Source of the DNA: Acidimicrobiales bacterium
GTDB lineage: Bacteria; Actinomycetota; Acidimicrobiia; Acidimicrobiales; Poriferisodaliceae
Direction of reading: 5' to 3'
Length of the DNA: 12,958 nt
Assembly: GCA_020631315.1 (NCBI GenBank)
Contig: JAHDHM010000020.1
Coordinates: 1 to 12,958 of the forward strand
A program made the position numbers and the translations under genes. A model generated the notes under the pieces. It did not search any database, was not told where the DNA came from, and worked only from the letters and a program-made list of their open reading frames with translations. This document shows positions 6,926 through 12,854 of this stretch, piece after piece (positions within the stretch are counted from its first letter, which is position 1; each line of letters opens with the position of its first letter).

Positions 6926-8182
6926 ATGTCCAGTCCCGATCGGCTCAGCATCGCGCTCCTCACGTATCGAGGGCACCCCTACACCGGCGGGCAGGGCATC
7001 TACATCCGGCATCTCTCCCGCGAGTTGGTCGAGCTGGGGCACGAGGTCGAGGTCATCTCCGGCCCGCCGTATCCCCACGTCGACGAGGGCGTCCGCCTCA
7101 CCAAGCTGCCGAGCCTCGACCTGTACCGCAGCCCCGATCCGTTCCGGTTCCCGAAGTTCAGCGAGTACCGGGACCGCATCGATCTGCTCGAGTACCTGAT
7201 CACGGCAGGCGCCACGTTCGCCGAACCGCTCACGTTCAGTCTCCGGGCCGAGCGGTACCTGCGTGATCGTCTCGACCAGTTCGATCTCGTCCACGACAAC
7301 CAGTGCCTCGGCACCGGCATCGCCACGATCGACCAGATGATCCCGGTGCTGGGCACCATCCACCACCCGATCACCGTCGACCGCGAGATCGAGACGGCAC
7401 ACGCCCCCACCCGCTGGAAGCGCTTCACCAAGGACCGCTTCTACGCCTTCACGGGCATGCAGTCGAAGGTCGCGCAGCAGCTGACCCGCATCATCACGGT
7501 GTCGTCGAACTCCTACGACGACATCATCACCGGCCACGGCGTCGACCCGGACAAGCTGCACATCGTGCACGTCGGTGTCGATCCCGACCAGTTCGTGCCG
7601 ATCCCCGAGGTCCAGCCGGTGCCGGGCCGCATCATGACCACCGCATCGGCCGATGTGGCGATGAAGGGCCTGGCCTACCTGCTCGAGGCGCTGGCCAAGC
7701 TCCGCACCGAGATCCCCGAAGCCCACCTGACCGTCATCGGCCGCCCGAAGACCGACAGCCGGGCCACCCAGACCATCAAGGACCTGGGCCTGACCGATGT
7801 CGTCGAGTTCGTCTCGGGCGTGTCCGATCGCCGCATCGTCGAGCTCTACAACGAGGCCAGCGTCGCCGTGGTGCCCTCGCTGTACGAGGGCTTCTCGCTC
7901 CCGGCCATCGAGGCGATGTCCACCGGTGTCCCGCTCGTGGCCTCCACCGGTGGCGCGCTCCCCGAGGTCGTCGGCAAGGACGGCGAGACCGCCATCCACG
8001 TGACCCCGGGGGACAGCGAGGACCTCGTCGCCAAGGTCGGCCACGTCCTGCGCAACCCGGGCCTGCGCGACACCATCGGTGCCGCCGGCCGCGACCGGGT
8101 GAAGAACAACTTCTCGTGGCGCATCACCGCCGAACGAACCGTCGAGCAGTACCGACTGCTCCTGGAGGAACGCGGATGCTGA
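6926..8182 (+). CDS. GT4-family glycosyltransferase
   Basis: This 418-residue GT-B fold, retaining glycosyltransferase is of the CAZy GT4 type, a family that moves sugars from nucleotide donors to lipids, polysaccharides or small molecules. Seen: the N-terminal glycine loop GHPYTGGQGIYI (16-27), HVGVD (215-219) at the start of the C-terminal domain, the donor-phosphate Lys in SADVAMKG (241-248), and the E-x7-E donor motif EGFSLPAIE (321-329) followed by VPLVASTGGALPEVVG. There is no signal peptide or membrane segment, so it is cytoplasmic or peripheral. The start is fixed by AGGAG at 6911-6915. It opens a plus-strand operon; its last codons contain the ATG (8176) of the next gene. The sugar and acceptor cannot be read from the sequence. 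PimB or MshA-like roles are possible, but nothing specific supports them. Confidence 0.9.
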   Translation: MSSPDRLSIALLTYRGHPYTGGQGIYIRHLSRELVELGHEVEVISGPPYPHVDEGVRLTKLPSLDLYRSPDPFRFPKFSEYRDRIDLLEYLITAGATFAEPLTFSLRAERYLRDRLDQFDLVHDNQCLGTGIATIDQMIPVLGTIHHPITVDREIETAHAPTRWKRFTKDRFYAFTGMQSKVAQQLTRIITVSSNSYDDIITGHGVDPDKLHIVHVGVDPDQFVPIPEVQPVPGRIMTTASADVAMKGLAYLLEALAKLRTEIPEAHLTVIGRPKTDSRATQTIKDLGLTDVVEFVSGVSDRRIVELYNEASVAVVPSLYEGFSLPAIEAMSTGVPLVASTGGALPEVVGKDGETAIHVTPGDSEDLVAKVGHVLRNPGLRDTIGAAGRDRVKNNFSWRITAERTVEQYRLLLEERGC

Positions 8183-8341
8183 CCGTCGACTTCGACCGCC
8201 TCGGCCTGAAGGCCGGAGACCGCGTCCTCGACATGGGCGCCGGCGCCGGCCGCCACGCCTTCGAGGCACTGCGACGTGGCGCCATGATCGTCGCCTTCGA
8301 CTACCGCCTTCCCGAACTCAAGGACTGCTTGGCGACACGCC
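8176..8341 (+). pseudogene. N-terminal part of a frameshifted class I SAM methyltransferase
   Basis: The ATG at 8176 lies inside the end of the glycosyltransferase gene (7-base overlap) and opens a frame encoding the SAM-binding half of a class I methyltransferase: motif I VLDMGAGAGRHAFE (17-30), then the acidic residue of motif II in FDYR (D42). After ELKDC (47-51) this frame turns into arginine-rich non-homologous sequence, while the rest of the same enzyme continues one frame over. The break lies between about 8320 and 8341; removing one base, for example in the TTGG at 8329-8332, would join the halves into a protein of about 255 residues. It is either an assembly or sequencing indel or a recent inactivating mutation. 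The end given here marks where the downstream fragment starts. Confidence 0.75.
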
Positions 8342-8944
8342 ATGGACCAGGCCGGCGAGCTCGACGGCGGCGGCGTGGGCACGACCACCCGCGGCGATGC
8401 CCTGCGGCTGCCCTTCCCGGACGACACCTTCGACTGCATCATCGCCTCGGAGGTGCTCGAGCACCTGCCGAACGACCACCAGGCCGCTGCCGAGCTGTTC
8501 CGCGTCCTGAAGCCCGGCGGCAACATCGCAGTGACGGTCCCGTCGTGGATGCCCGAGAAGCTCTGCTGGGCGCTGTCGGAGGAGTACCACGCACCGATCT
8601 CGGTCGGCGGCCACGTGCGCATCTACGACAAGCGCCAGATGCGCAACCTGCTCGGGATGCACGGCTTCGACCTCCGTGGTGATCACCGAGCCCACTCGCT
8701 GCACTCGCCCTACTGGTGGCTGAAGTGCGCCGTCGGCCCCACGAACAACGACCACCCGCTGGTGCAGCAGTACCTGAAGTTCCTCACGTGGGACATCGTC
8801 GAGCAGCCTGCGGTCACCCGCATCGCCGACCAGGTCCTGAACCCGGTGCTCGGCAAGAGCATCGTCCATTACGCGGTCAAGCCCTCTTCCGTCGGGCGAG
8901 ATGCCGTCACACCGGCGAGCAAAGCCGAGGGAGCGGCGGCGTGA
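8342..8944 (+). CDS. C-terminal part of the frameshifted class I SAM methyltransferase (Methyltransf_11 type)
   Basis: This 200-residue open frame continues the methyltransferase begun at 8176. Seen: RGDALRLPFPDDTFDCII (17-34), the motif around the acidic adenine-binding residue and the following strand, SEVLEHLP (36-43), and the post-motif LKPGGNIAVTVPSW, all typical of Methyltransf_11 enzymes. It lacks motif I, which is in the other frame just upstream, so translation from ATG 8342 alone would not give a working enzyme; no ribosome site precedes that ATG. The stop overlaps the next gene's start (GTGA at 8941-8944). Its place between a glycosyltransferase and a toroid protein suggests that the intact enzyme methylates a sugar or lipid carrier, but the substrate is unknown. 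Confidence 0.8.
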   Translation: MDQAGELDGGGVGTTTRGDALRLPFPDDTFDCIIASEVLEHLPNDHQAAAELFRVLKPGGNIAVTVPSWMPEKLCWALSEEYHAPISVGGHVRIYDKRQMRNLLGMHGFDLRGDHRAHSLHSPYWWLKCAVGPTNNDHPLVQQYLKFLTWDIVEQPAVTRIADQVLNPVLGKSIVHYAVKPSSVGRDAVTPASKAEGAAA

Positions 8945-9966
8945 CCGAGGCGTTGACGTCCCTCACCACGGCCGACCTCGTCCAGACGGCGGAGTCCATC
9001 GTCGAGCAGCAGGAACCCAGCGGCATGATCCTGTGGTTCCCCGGCGGTCACTCCGACCCGTGGAACCACACCGAGGCCGCCATGGCCCTCGCCGTGGCCG
9101 GTCTGCGCACCGAGGCCGAACGGGCCTACCAGTGGCTGGCCGACAGGCAACACGCCGACGGCTGGTGGCACCACTACTACCTGGCCGACGGCATCGAAGA
9201 CGCCAAGATCGACACCAACGTGTGTGCCTACGTGGCTGCCGGCGTCTGGCACCACTGGCTGCTCACGAACGACCGTGGCTTCGTCGACGAGATGTGGCCC
9301 GTCGTCGAACGCGCCATCGACTTCGTGTTGTCGATGCAGAAGGCATCGGGCGAGATCATCTGGGCCCGCCACACCGACGGCACACCGTGGTCCTACGCAC
9401 TGCTCACCGGCTCGTCGTCGATCTACCACTCGCTACGCTGCGCCCTGCAGCTGGCCGACGTCGTCGGCGCCGACCGCGCCGACTGGGAGTTCTCAGCCGT
9501 CCAGCTCGGCCACGTGATCGCCCACGATCGCGGCGCCTTCGAGCCGAAGGACCGTTGGGCCATGGACTGGTACTACCCGGTCCTCAGCGGGGCACTGACC
9601 GGCGACGCAGCAGTGGCCCGCATGGCCGAACTGCGCGACACGTTCGTGCTCGACGACAAGGGCATCCGCTGCGTCTCGGACCAGCCGTGGGTCACCGCCG
9701 CCGAGACCTGCGAATGCGTCATGGCGTATCTCAACATCGGTGACGAGGCCGAAGCACTGCGTCTGTTCGAAGCGGTCCAGCCGCTGCGCGACGACGACGG
9801 CGCCTACTTCACCGGCATGGTCTACCCGGACCTGATCCACTTCCCGGACGCCGAGCGGTCGACCTACACCAGCGCGGCGATCATCCTGGCCGCCGACGCG
9901 CTCGACCGCCGCACCGCAGCGGCCGGAGTGTTCCGGGGCGAGGATCTGCCCGATCTCAGCAGCTGA
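8941..9966 (+). CDS. Alpha/alpha-toroid protein of the kind often labelled 'prenyltransferase'
   Basis: This 341-residue soluble protein is made of repeated helical hairpins: DPWNHTEAAMAL (39-50), DTNVCAYVAAGVWHHWLL (91-108), PWSYALLTGSSSIYHSL (149-165), WAMDWYYPVLSGAL (206-219), AAETCECVMAYLNIG (253-267) and STYTSAAIILAADAL (307-321). This pattern suggests a six-hairpin toroid, as in terpene cyclases, protein prenyltransferase beta subunits and several glycoside hydrolases. It is rich in Trp, His and acidic residues facing the presumed pocket. I see neither the DxDD motif of squalene-hopene cyclases nor QW repeats, so a prenyl role is doubtful; glycan binding or hydrolysis fits the neighbours at least as well. 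The GTG start overlaps the preceding stop (GTGA). The 3' end overlaps the convergent methyltransferase by 11 bases. The function is unknown. Confidence 0.82.
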   Translation: MTEALTSLTTADLVQTAESIVEQQEPSGMILWFPGGHSDPWNHTEAAMALAVAGLRTEAERAYQWLADRQHADGWWHHYYLADGIEDAKIDTNVCAYVAAGVWHHWLLTNDRGFVDEMWPVVERAIDFVLSMQKASGEIIWARHTDGTPWSYALLTGSSSIYHSLRCALQLADVVGADRADWEFSAVQLGHVIAHDRGAFEPKDRWAMDWYYPVLSGALTGDAAVARMAELRDTFVLDDKGIRCVSDQPWVTAAETCECVMAYLNIGDEAEALRLFEAVQPLRDDDGAYFTGMVYPDLIHFPDAERSTYTSAAIILAADALDRRTAAAGVFRGEDLPDLSS

Positions 9967-10591
9967 CGCGGCGCAGCAGTCGCAGCGAGCCCTGGGCTCG
10001 CTCGTCGACGAAGTCACCTGACTCGAGCGCCCGCAGGTAGATCTCGTACGGAGGGCGACCGCCGTCCTCGGGGTTCGGGAACACGTCGTGGATGGCGAGC
10101 ACACCGCCGGGAGCCACGTGCGGTGCCCACAGGTCGTAATCGGCGTGGGCGGGAATCGGACCGTGACCGCCGTCGATGAACACGAGCGACGCCGCGGAGT
10201 TCCACGCAGGGCCGATCACCTCGGAACGGCCGACCATCGCCACGACCACGTCGTCGAGCCCGGTCGACTCGATCAGCCGCCGAGCCACCGGCAGCGAGTC
10301 CATGCGACCCTCCGCGTCGACGAGTTCGGTGTCGTGATGCTCCCAGCCGGACTGCATCTCCTCGGACCCGCGGTGATGGTCGATCGTGAAGACGACCGTG
10401 CCCGACACCCTGGCGCCCGCGCCCAGGTACACGGACGACTTGCCGCAGTAGGTCCCGACTTCGACGATGGGTCCGGGGCCCGCGACGCAGGCTGCCTCGT
10501 ACAGCGCAATGCCTTCGTCGTCGGGCATGAAGCCACGAGCGGCGCGGGCGATCTCGAGCAGCTCTGAGGGCATCGCTGGAACGTCAGACAC
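9956..10591 (-). CDS. Class I SAM-dependent methyltransferase (Methyltransf_24 / CmcI-like)
   Basis: This 211-residue Rossmann methyltransferase shows motif I IVEVGTYCGKSS (42-53), the acidic SAM-ribose position in TIDHHRG (D71), LVFIDGGH (136-143) and GGVLAIHDVF (162-171). The FIDGGH and HDVF pair is typical of the Methyltransf_24 group, whose members include sugar O-methyltransferases and CmcI-like enzymes; D140 and D169 are likely metal or active-site residues. The start is GTG 10591, preceded by GGGAG with suitable spacing; ATG 10573 is an alternative. The start lies 8 bases inside the end of gtrA, so it is translationally coupled. It faces the toroid gene and overlaps its end. It has no sequence motifs in common with the broken methyltransferase beyond the fold. 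The substrate is not evident. Confidence 0.87.
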   Translation of the reverse strand: MSDVPAMPSELLEIARAARGFMPDDEGIALYEAACVAGPGPIVEVGTYCGKSSVYLGAGARVSGTVVFTIDHHRGSEEMQSGWEHHDTELVDAEGRMDSLPVARRLIESTGLDDVVVAMVGRSEVIGPAWNSAASLVFIDGGHGPIPAHADYDLWAPHVAPGGVLAIHDVFPNPEDGGRPPYEIYLRALESGDFVDERAQGSLRLLRRVSC

Positions 10592-11036
10592 CGACCGGCT
10601 CCCGTTCGTCGTCCTCGTGGTCCTTGAACAACACACGATCGAGCAGCAGGAACTTGCCGATCCAGAGCAGTCCCCAGCCGGCGAGGTTCGCGAGGTTCAC
10701 GGCGATGGTGGTGCCCCAGACGTCGTCGGCCACGGCGACGAGGGCCGTCGACACGATCAGACCGGCCAGGGTGTAGGCCCAGAACGGGGCGATCTCACGC
10801 GACCAGGAGTGATCGCCGACCTTGTTCCACACCCAACGTCGGTTGAGCAGGAACACGGGCACGGACGAGACGGTGGTGGCCACGATGTTGGCCTGCACGC
10901 CGGACCAGTCGAGGACGCCCTTGAGCACGAGGAGCAGCAGCTGGGTGATCACGACACCGATCACCGAGACCCCTGCGAAACGCAACAGGCGGCCGCGCAC
11001 ACGCCACAGTCGTGCTGGCAGATCGATCAACGACAC
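10584..11036 (-). CDS. gtrA: GtrA-family membrane protein (putative polyprenyl-phosphate-sugar flippase)
   Basis: The 150 residues hold four hydrophobic helices (about 16-38, 47-65, 84-104, 110-132) and the GtrA signature region VFLLNRRWVWN (61-71). GtrA proteins are proposed to flip undecaprenyl- or decaprenyl-phosphate-linked sugars across the membrane in glycan modification. The frame is open far upstream (to 11456), but that part lies antisense to tesB and is rejected. GTG 11036 is chosen because the family begins just before the first helix and a TAGTAT hexamer lies eight bases upstream, fitting a leaderless transcript; TTG 11045 is less likely. It forms an operon with the methyltransferase behind it. 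Its presence beside a glycosyltransferase operon suggests export of a lipid-linked sugar, which is inference. Confidence 0.87.
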   Translation of the reverse strand: MSLIDLPARLWRVRGRLLRFAGVSVIGVVITQLLLLVLKGVLDWSGVQANIVATTVSSVPVFLLNRRWVWNKVGDHSWSREIAPFWAYTLAGLIVSTALVAVADDVWGTTIAVNLANLAGWGLLWIGKFLLLDRVLFKDHEDDEREPVGV

Positions 11037-11050
11037 GAGATTCAATACTA
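11034..11050 (-). promoter_or_regulatory. -10 element with GTG 8 bases downstream (gtrA, probable leaderless start)
   Basis: On the minus strand TAGTAT (11050-11045) is followed by eight bases and the gtrA GTG (11036-11034). The patch is unusually AT-rich for this window. The -35 region (near 11068-11073, GAAGGT) is poor, so an activator site may matter (see the direct repeat at 11052-11071). Confidence 0.4.
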
Positions 11051-11051
11051 C

Positions 11052-11071
11052 GTGACCTCGGAGGGTGACCT
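11052..11071. promoter_or_regulatory. GTGACCT direct repeat, possible operator, between gtrA and tesB
   Basis: GTGACCT occurs at 11052-11058 and 11065-11071, a 13-base period, in the 72-base spacer between divergent gtrA and tesB. It covers the -35 region of the gtrA promoter and lies upstream of the tesB -10. A protein binding tandem half-sites could control one or both genes. No regulator can be named. Confidence 0.3.
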
Positions 11072-11095
11072 TCCGCAGCGGCGGCCCGTGGCTCC

Positions 11096-11111
11096 TACGA
11101 TGAGCTGCGTG
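11096..11111 (+). promoter_or_regulatory. -10-like hexamer with GTG 7 bases downstream (tesB, probable leaderless start)
   Basis: TACGAT (11096-11101) is followed by seven bases and GTG (11109-11111). The hexamer overlaps the ATG at 11100, so if this is the promoter that ATG cannot be the start. No clear -35 or Shine-Dalgarno sequence is present. Confidence 0.4.
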
Positions 11112-11963
11112 AGCGCACTGGCCGACCTCGTCGAACTCCTCGCACTCGAGGCGATCGAGGTCAACGTGTTCCGCGGCAACAGCCCCGACGAGGATCGTCA
11201 GCGGGTGTTCGGCGGCCAGGTCGCCGGTCAGGCGTTGATGGCCGCATGGCGCACGGTGGACGGCGAGCTCTCCGCACACAGCCTGCACTCGTACTTCCTG
11301 CGAGCCGGCGACCCGCACACCCCGATCCTGTACGAGGTCGATCGGATCCGTGACGGCCGTTCGTTCGTCACCCGTCGCGTCGTGGCCATCCAGCACGGCA
11401 GGGCCATCTTCAACCTCCAGGCCTCGTTCCACCGCCACGAGCAGGGCTACGAGCACCAGCTGGCGATGCCCGATGTCCCTGACCCGGAGTCGCTCCCGGA
11501 CTTCGCGACGCGCATGGAGCCCTACCGCGAGGAGATGGGCGCGTGGTTCGACCGGCCACGTCCGATCGACTCACGCTTCGTCGGTCAGCACCCGATGGAA
11601 CGCCGACAGACCGCGACCGCCGCCGACCGTCTACAGGTGTGGTTCCGCGCCGACGGCGTGCTCGGCGACGATCCCGCCATCCACCAGTGCGTGGCCGCGT
11701 ATGCGAGCGACATGACCCTGCTCGACACCGCGCTGGGCCCACACGGCCTGGGCTGGGGCGAAGGCGTCATGATGGCCAGCCTCGACCATGCGATGTGGTT
11801 CCACCGGCCGTTCCGAGCCGACGAGTGGCTGCTGTTCGACCAGCACGCCGTACACACGCACGGCGGACGCGGGCTCGCCCGCGGAGAGATCTACACCGCC
11901 GACGGCCAACTCGTGATCTCGGCGATGCAGGAAGGGCTCATCCGCCCGTTGCGCGAGAACTGA
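11109..11963 (+). CDS. tesB: Acyl-CoA thioesterase II
   Basis: This double-hotdog thioesterase hydrolyses medium and long acyl-CoA to free fatty acid and CoA in the cytoplasm. The 284 residues match the family (E. coli TesB 286). Seen: RQRVFGGQVAGQALMAA (30-46), HSLHSYFLRAGDP (57-69), the first-domain core FVTRRVVAIQHGRAIFNLQASF (in 86-107), the catalytic Asp in YASDMTLLDT (D201), SLDHAMWFHRPF (224-235) with Ser224 where E. coli has Thr228, and the catalytic Gln in AMQEG (Q274). GTG 11109 is chosen because MSALADL then aligns with the family N-terminus and sits seven bases after TACGAT; ATG 11100 would add three residues. It ends 14 bases from the convergent DoxX gene, with no clear terminator hairpin between. 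Confidence 0.94.
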   Translation: MSALADLVELLALEAIEVNVFRGNSPDEDRQRVFGGQVAGQALMAAWRTVDGELSAHSLHSYFLRAGDPHTPILYEVDRIRDGRSFVTRRVVAIQHGRAIFNLQASFHRHEQGYEHQLAMPDVPDPESLPDFATRMEPYREEMGAWFDRPRPIDSRFVGQHPMERRQTATAADRLQVWFRADGVLGDDPAIHQCVAAYASDMTLLDTALGPHGLGWGEGVMMASLDHAMWFHRPFRADEWLLFDQHAVHTHGGRGLARGEIYTADGQLVISAMQEGLIRPLREN

Positions 11964-11977
11964 GCGGACCCGGCTCC

Positions 11978-12472
11978 TCAGTCCTCGGCGGACGGTGCCG
12001 TGAAGAACACGGCGAGCAGACCGAGGGCCGCGGCGACACCGCCGACACCGGCGATCGCCAGGCCGGCGATGCCGTCGAGCTCCCAGCCGAGTGCGTCGTC
12101 GACCGACCACTCGCCCGGACCAGTCGCCGCGAGACCCGCTGCCACGACACCGAGCACGAACACGTACTCCCAGCCGTCACGGATGATGAAGAACCCGTTC
12201 TTGCGGTGCCCGATGAATCCGGCGACCGCCATCACGCCGACCATCGCGGCATTCGTCAGCGGGAACCCGACACCGACCGCCAGCGCCAGACCGGCTGCGA
12301 TCTCCGTGTACGCGGCGAGCGACGCGTGGAGCTTCCCTGGTCGGAGCCCCTCGCTCTCGAACCAAGAGGCGACGCCGCTCAGCCCACCCCGGATCTTCGC
12401 GACGCCGTGGGCGGCGAACACGAGGCCCACGATGACTCGGATGAACAGAAGGCCGAGGTTCACGTCGTCCAT
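11978..12472 (-). CDS. DoxX-family integral membrane protein
   Basis: This 164-residue membrane protein has about five hydrophobic segments (5-24, 52-68, 72-87, 101-117, 132-157). DoxX-family hallmarks seen are the N-terminal RVIVGLVFAAHGVAKI (12-27), AAYTEIAAGLALAVG (53-67), HRKNGFF (89-95) and GPGEWSVDDALG (118-129). Family members are small quinone- or thiol-linked membrane proteins; mycobacterial DoxX is reported to act in a membrane oxidoreductase complex that limits oxidative stress. It starts at ATG 12472 with GGAG about ten bases upstream, 16 bases after the hemoglobin stop, so the two are very likely co-transcribed. That pairing suggests a link to oxygen or redox handling; the reaction is not defined by the sequence. 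Confidence 0.87.
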   Translation of the reverse strand: MDDVNLGLLFIRVIVGLVFAAHGVAKIRGGLSGVASWFESEGLRPGKLHASLAAYTEIAAGLALAVGVGFPLTNAAMVGVMAVAGFIGHRKNGFFIIRDGWEYVFVLGVVAAGLAATGPGEWSVDDALGWELDGIAGLAIAGVGGVAAALGLLAVFFTAPSAED

Positions 12473-12488
12473 GTGGGATGTCTCCGTG

Positions 12489-12854
12489 TCAGGGTGTGTT
12501 GATCAGGAAGGTCGCAGCATCGTCGAAGTACGCGACGACCTGTTCTTCGACGTCCGGGGCCAGACCACCGGCAGCGACGGCATCGGTCATGTGACGCATC
12601 CATGCGTCACGTTCGGCCTGACGGATCTCGAACGGGGCGTGACGCATCCGCAACCGCGGGTGACCGCGCTGTTCGGAGTACGTCGTCGGGCCACCGAAGC
12701 GTTGGACCAGAAACCCCACCATGTGGGCCCGCGACTCGGTGAGGTCCTCCGGATAGAGCGGACGCAGCAGCGGATCGGCATCGACCGCGTCATAGAACCG
12801 GTCGATCAACTCGACGAACCACTCATGGCCCTGCATCTCGTACAGCGACGGCAT
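12489..12854 (-). CDS. glbO: Group II truncated hemoglobin (trHbO type)
   Basis: This small 2-over-2 globin binds heme and ligands such as oxygen or NO; group II members are tied to NO/oxygen chemistry and peroxidase-like activity. The 121 residues carry all key group II residues: Tyr B10 (Y21, in RFYDAV), Tyr CD1 (Y34, in RPLYPE), proximal His F8 (H72, in RLRMRHAPFEI), Trp G8 (W85, in RDAWMRHM), and GGPTTYSEQRGHPRL (54-68). Spacing parallels Mycobacterium tuberculosis GlbO (Y23, Y36, H75, W88). The start is ATG 12854 with AGGGG five bases upstream (12864-12860). The ATG overlaps an upstream in-frame stop (TGATG), but that upstream DNA lies in a possibly artefactual repeat. It leads a two-gene unit with DoxX. 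Confidence 0.95.
   Translation of the reverse strand: MPSLYEMQGHEWFVELIDRFYDAVDADPLLRPLYPEDLTESRAHMVGFLVQRFGGPTTYSEQRGHPRLRMRHAPFEIRQAERDAWMRHMTDAVAAGGLAPDVEEQVVAYFDDAATFLINTP

Noticed and set aside
6800..8269. A 489-codon minus-strand frame across the glycosyltransferase gene
   Set aside because: It is antisense to a clear GT4 gene and has low-complexity acidic/Arg composition.
8320..8345. Programmed +1 frameshift in the methyltransferase gene
   Set aside because: There is no slippery sequence paired with an in-frame stop; the first frame remains open for over 300 more bases, so a plain indel explains it better.
10467..11099. Upstream extension of the tesB frame through gtrA
   Set aside because: It is antisense to gtrA and the methyltransferase. 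TesB proteins begin at the MSALADL-like segment.
11037..11456. Upstream extension of the gtrA frame by 140 codons
   Set aside because: It is antisense to tesB and has no GtrA similarity. The family starts just before the first membrane helix, and a -10 hexamer sits directly ahead of GTG 11036.
11964..11977. Possible bidirectional terminator between tesB and DoxX
   Set aside because: Only a 4-base GAGC/GCTC pairing spans the gap, and there is no T-tract.
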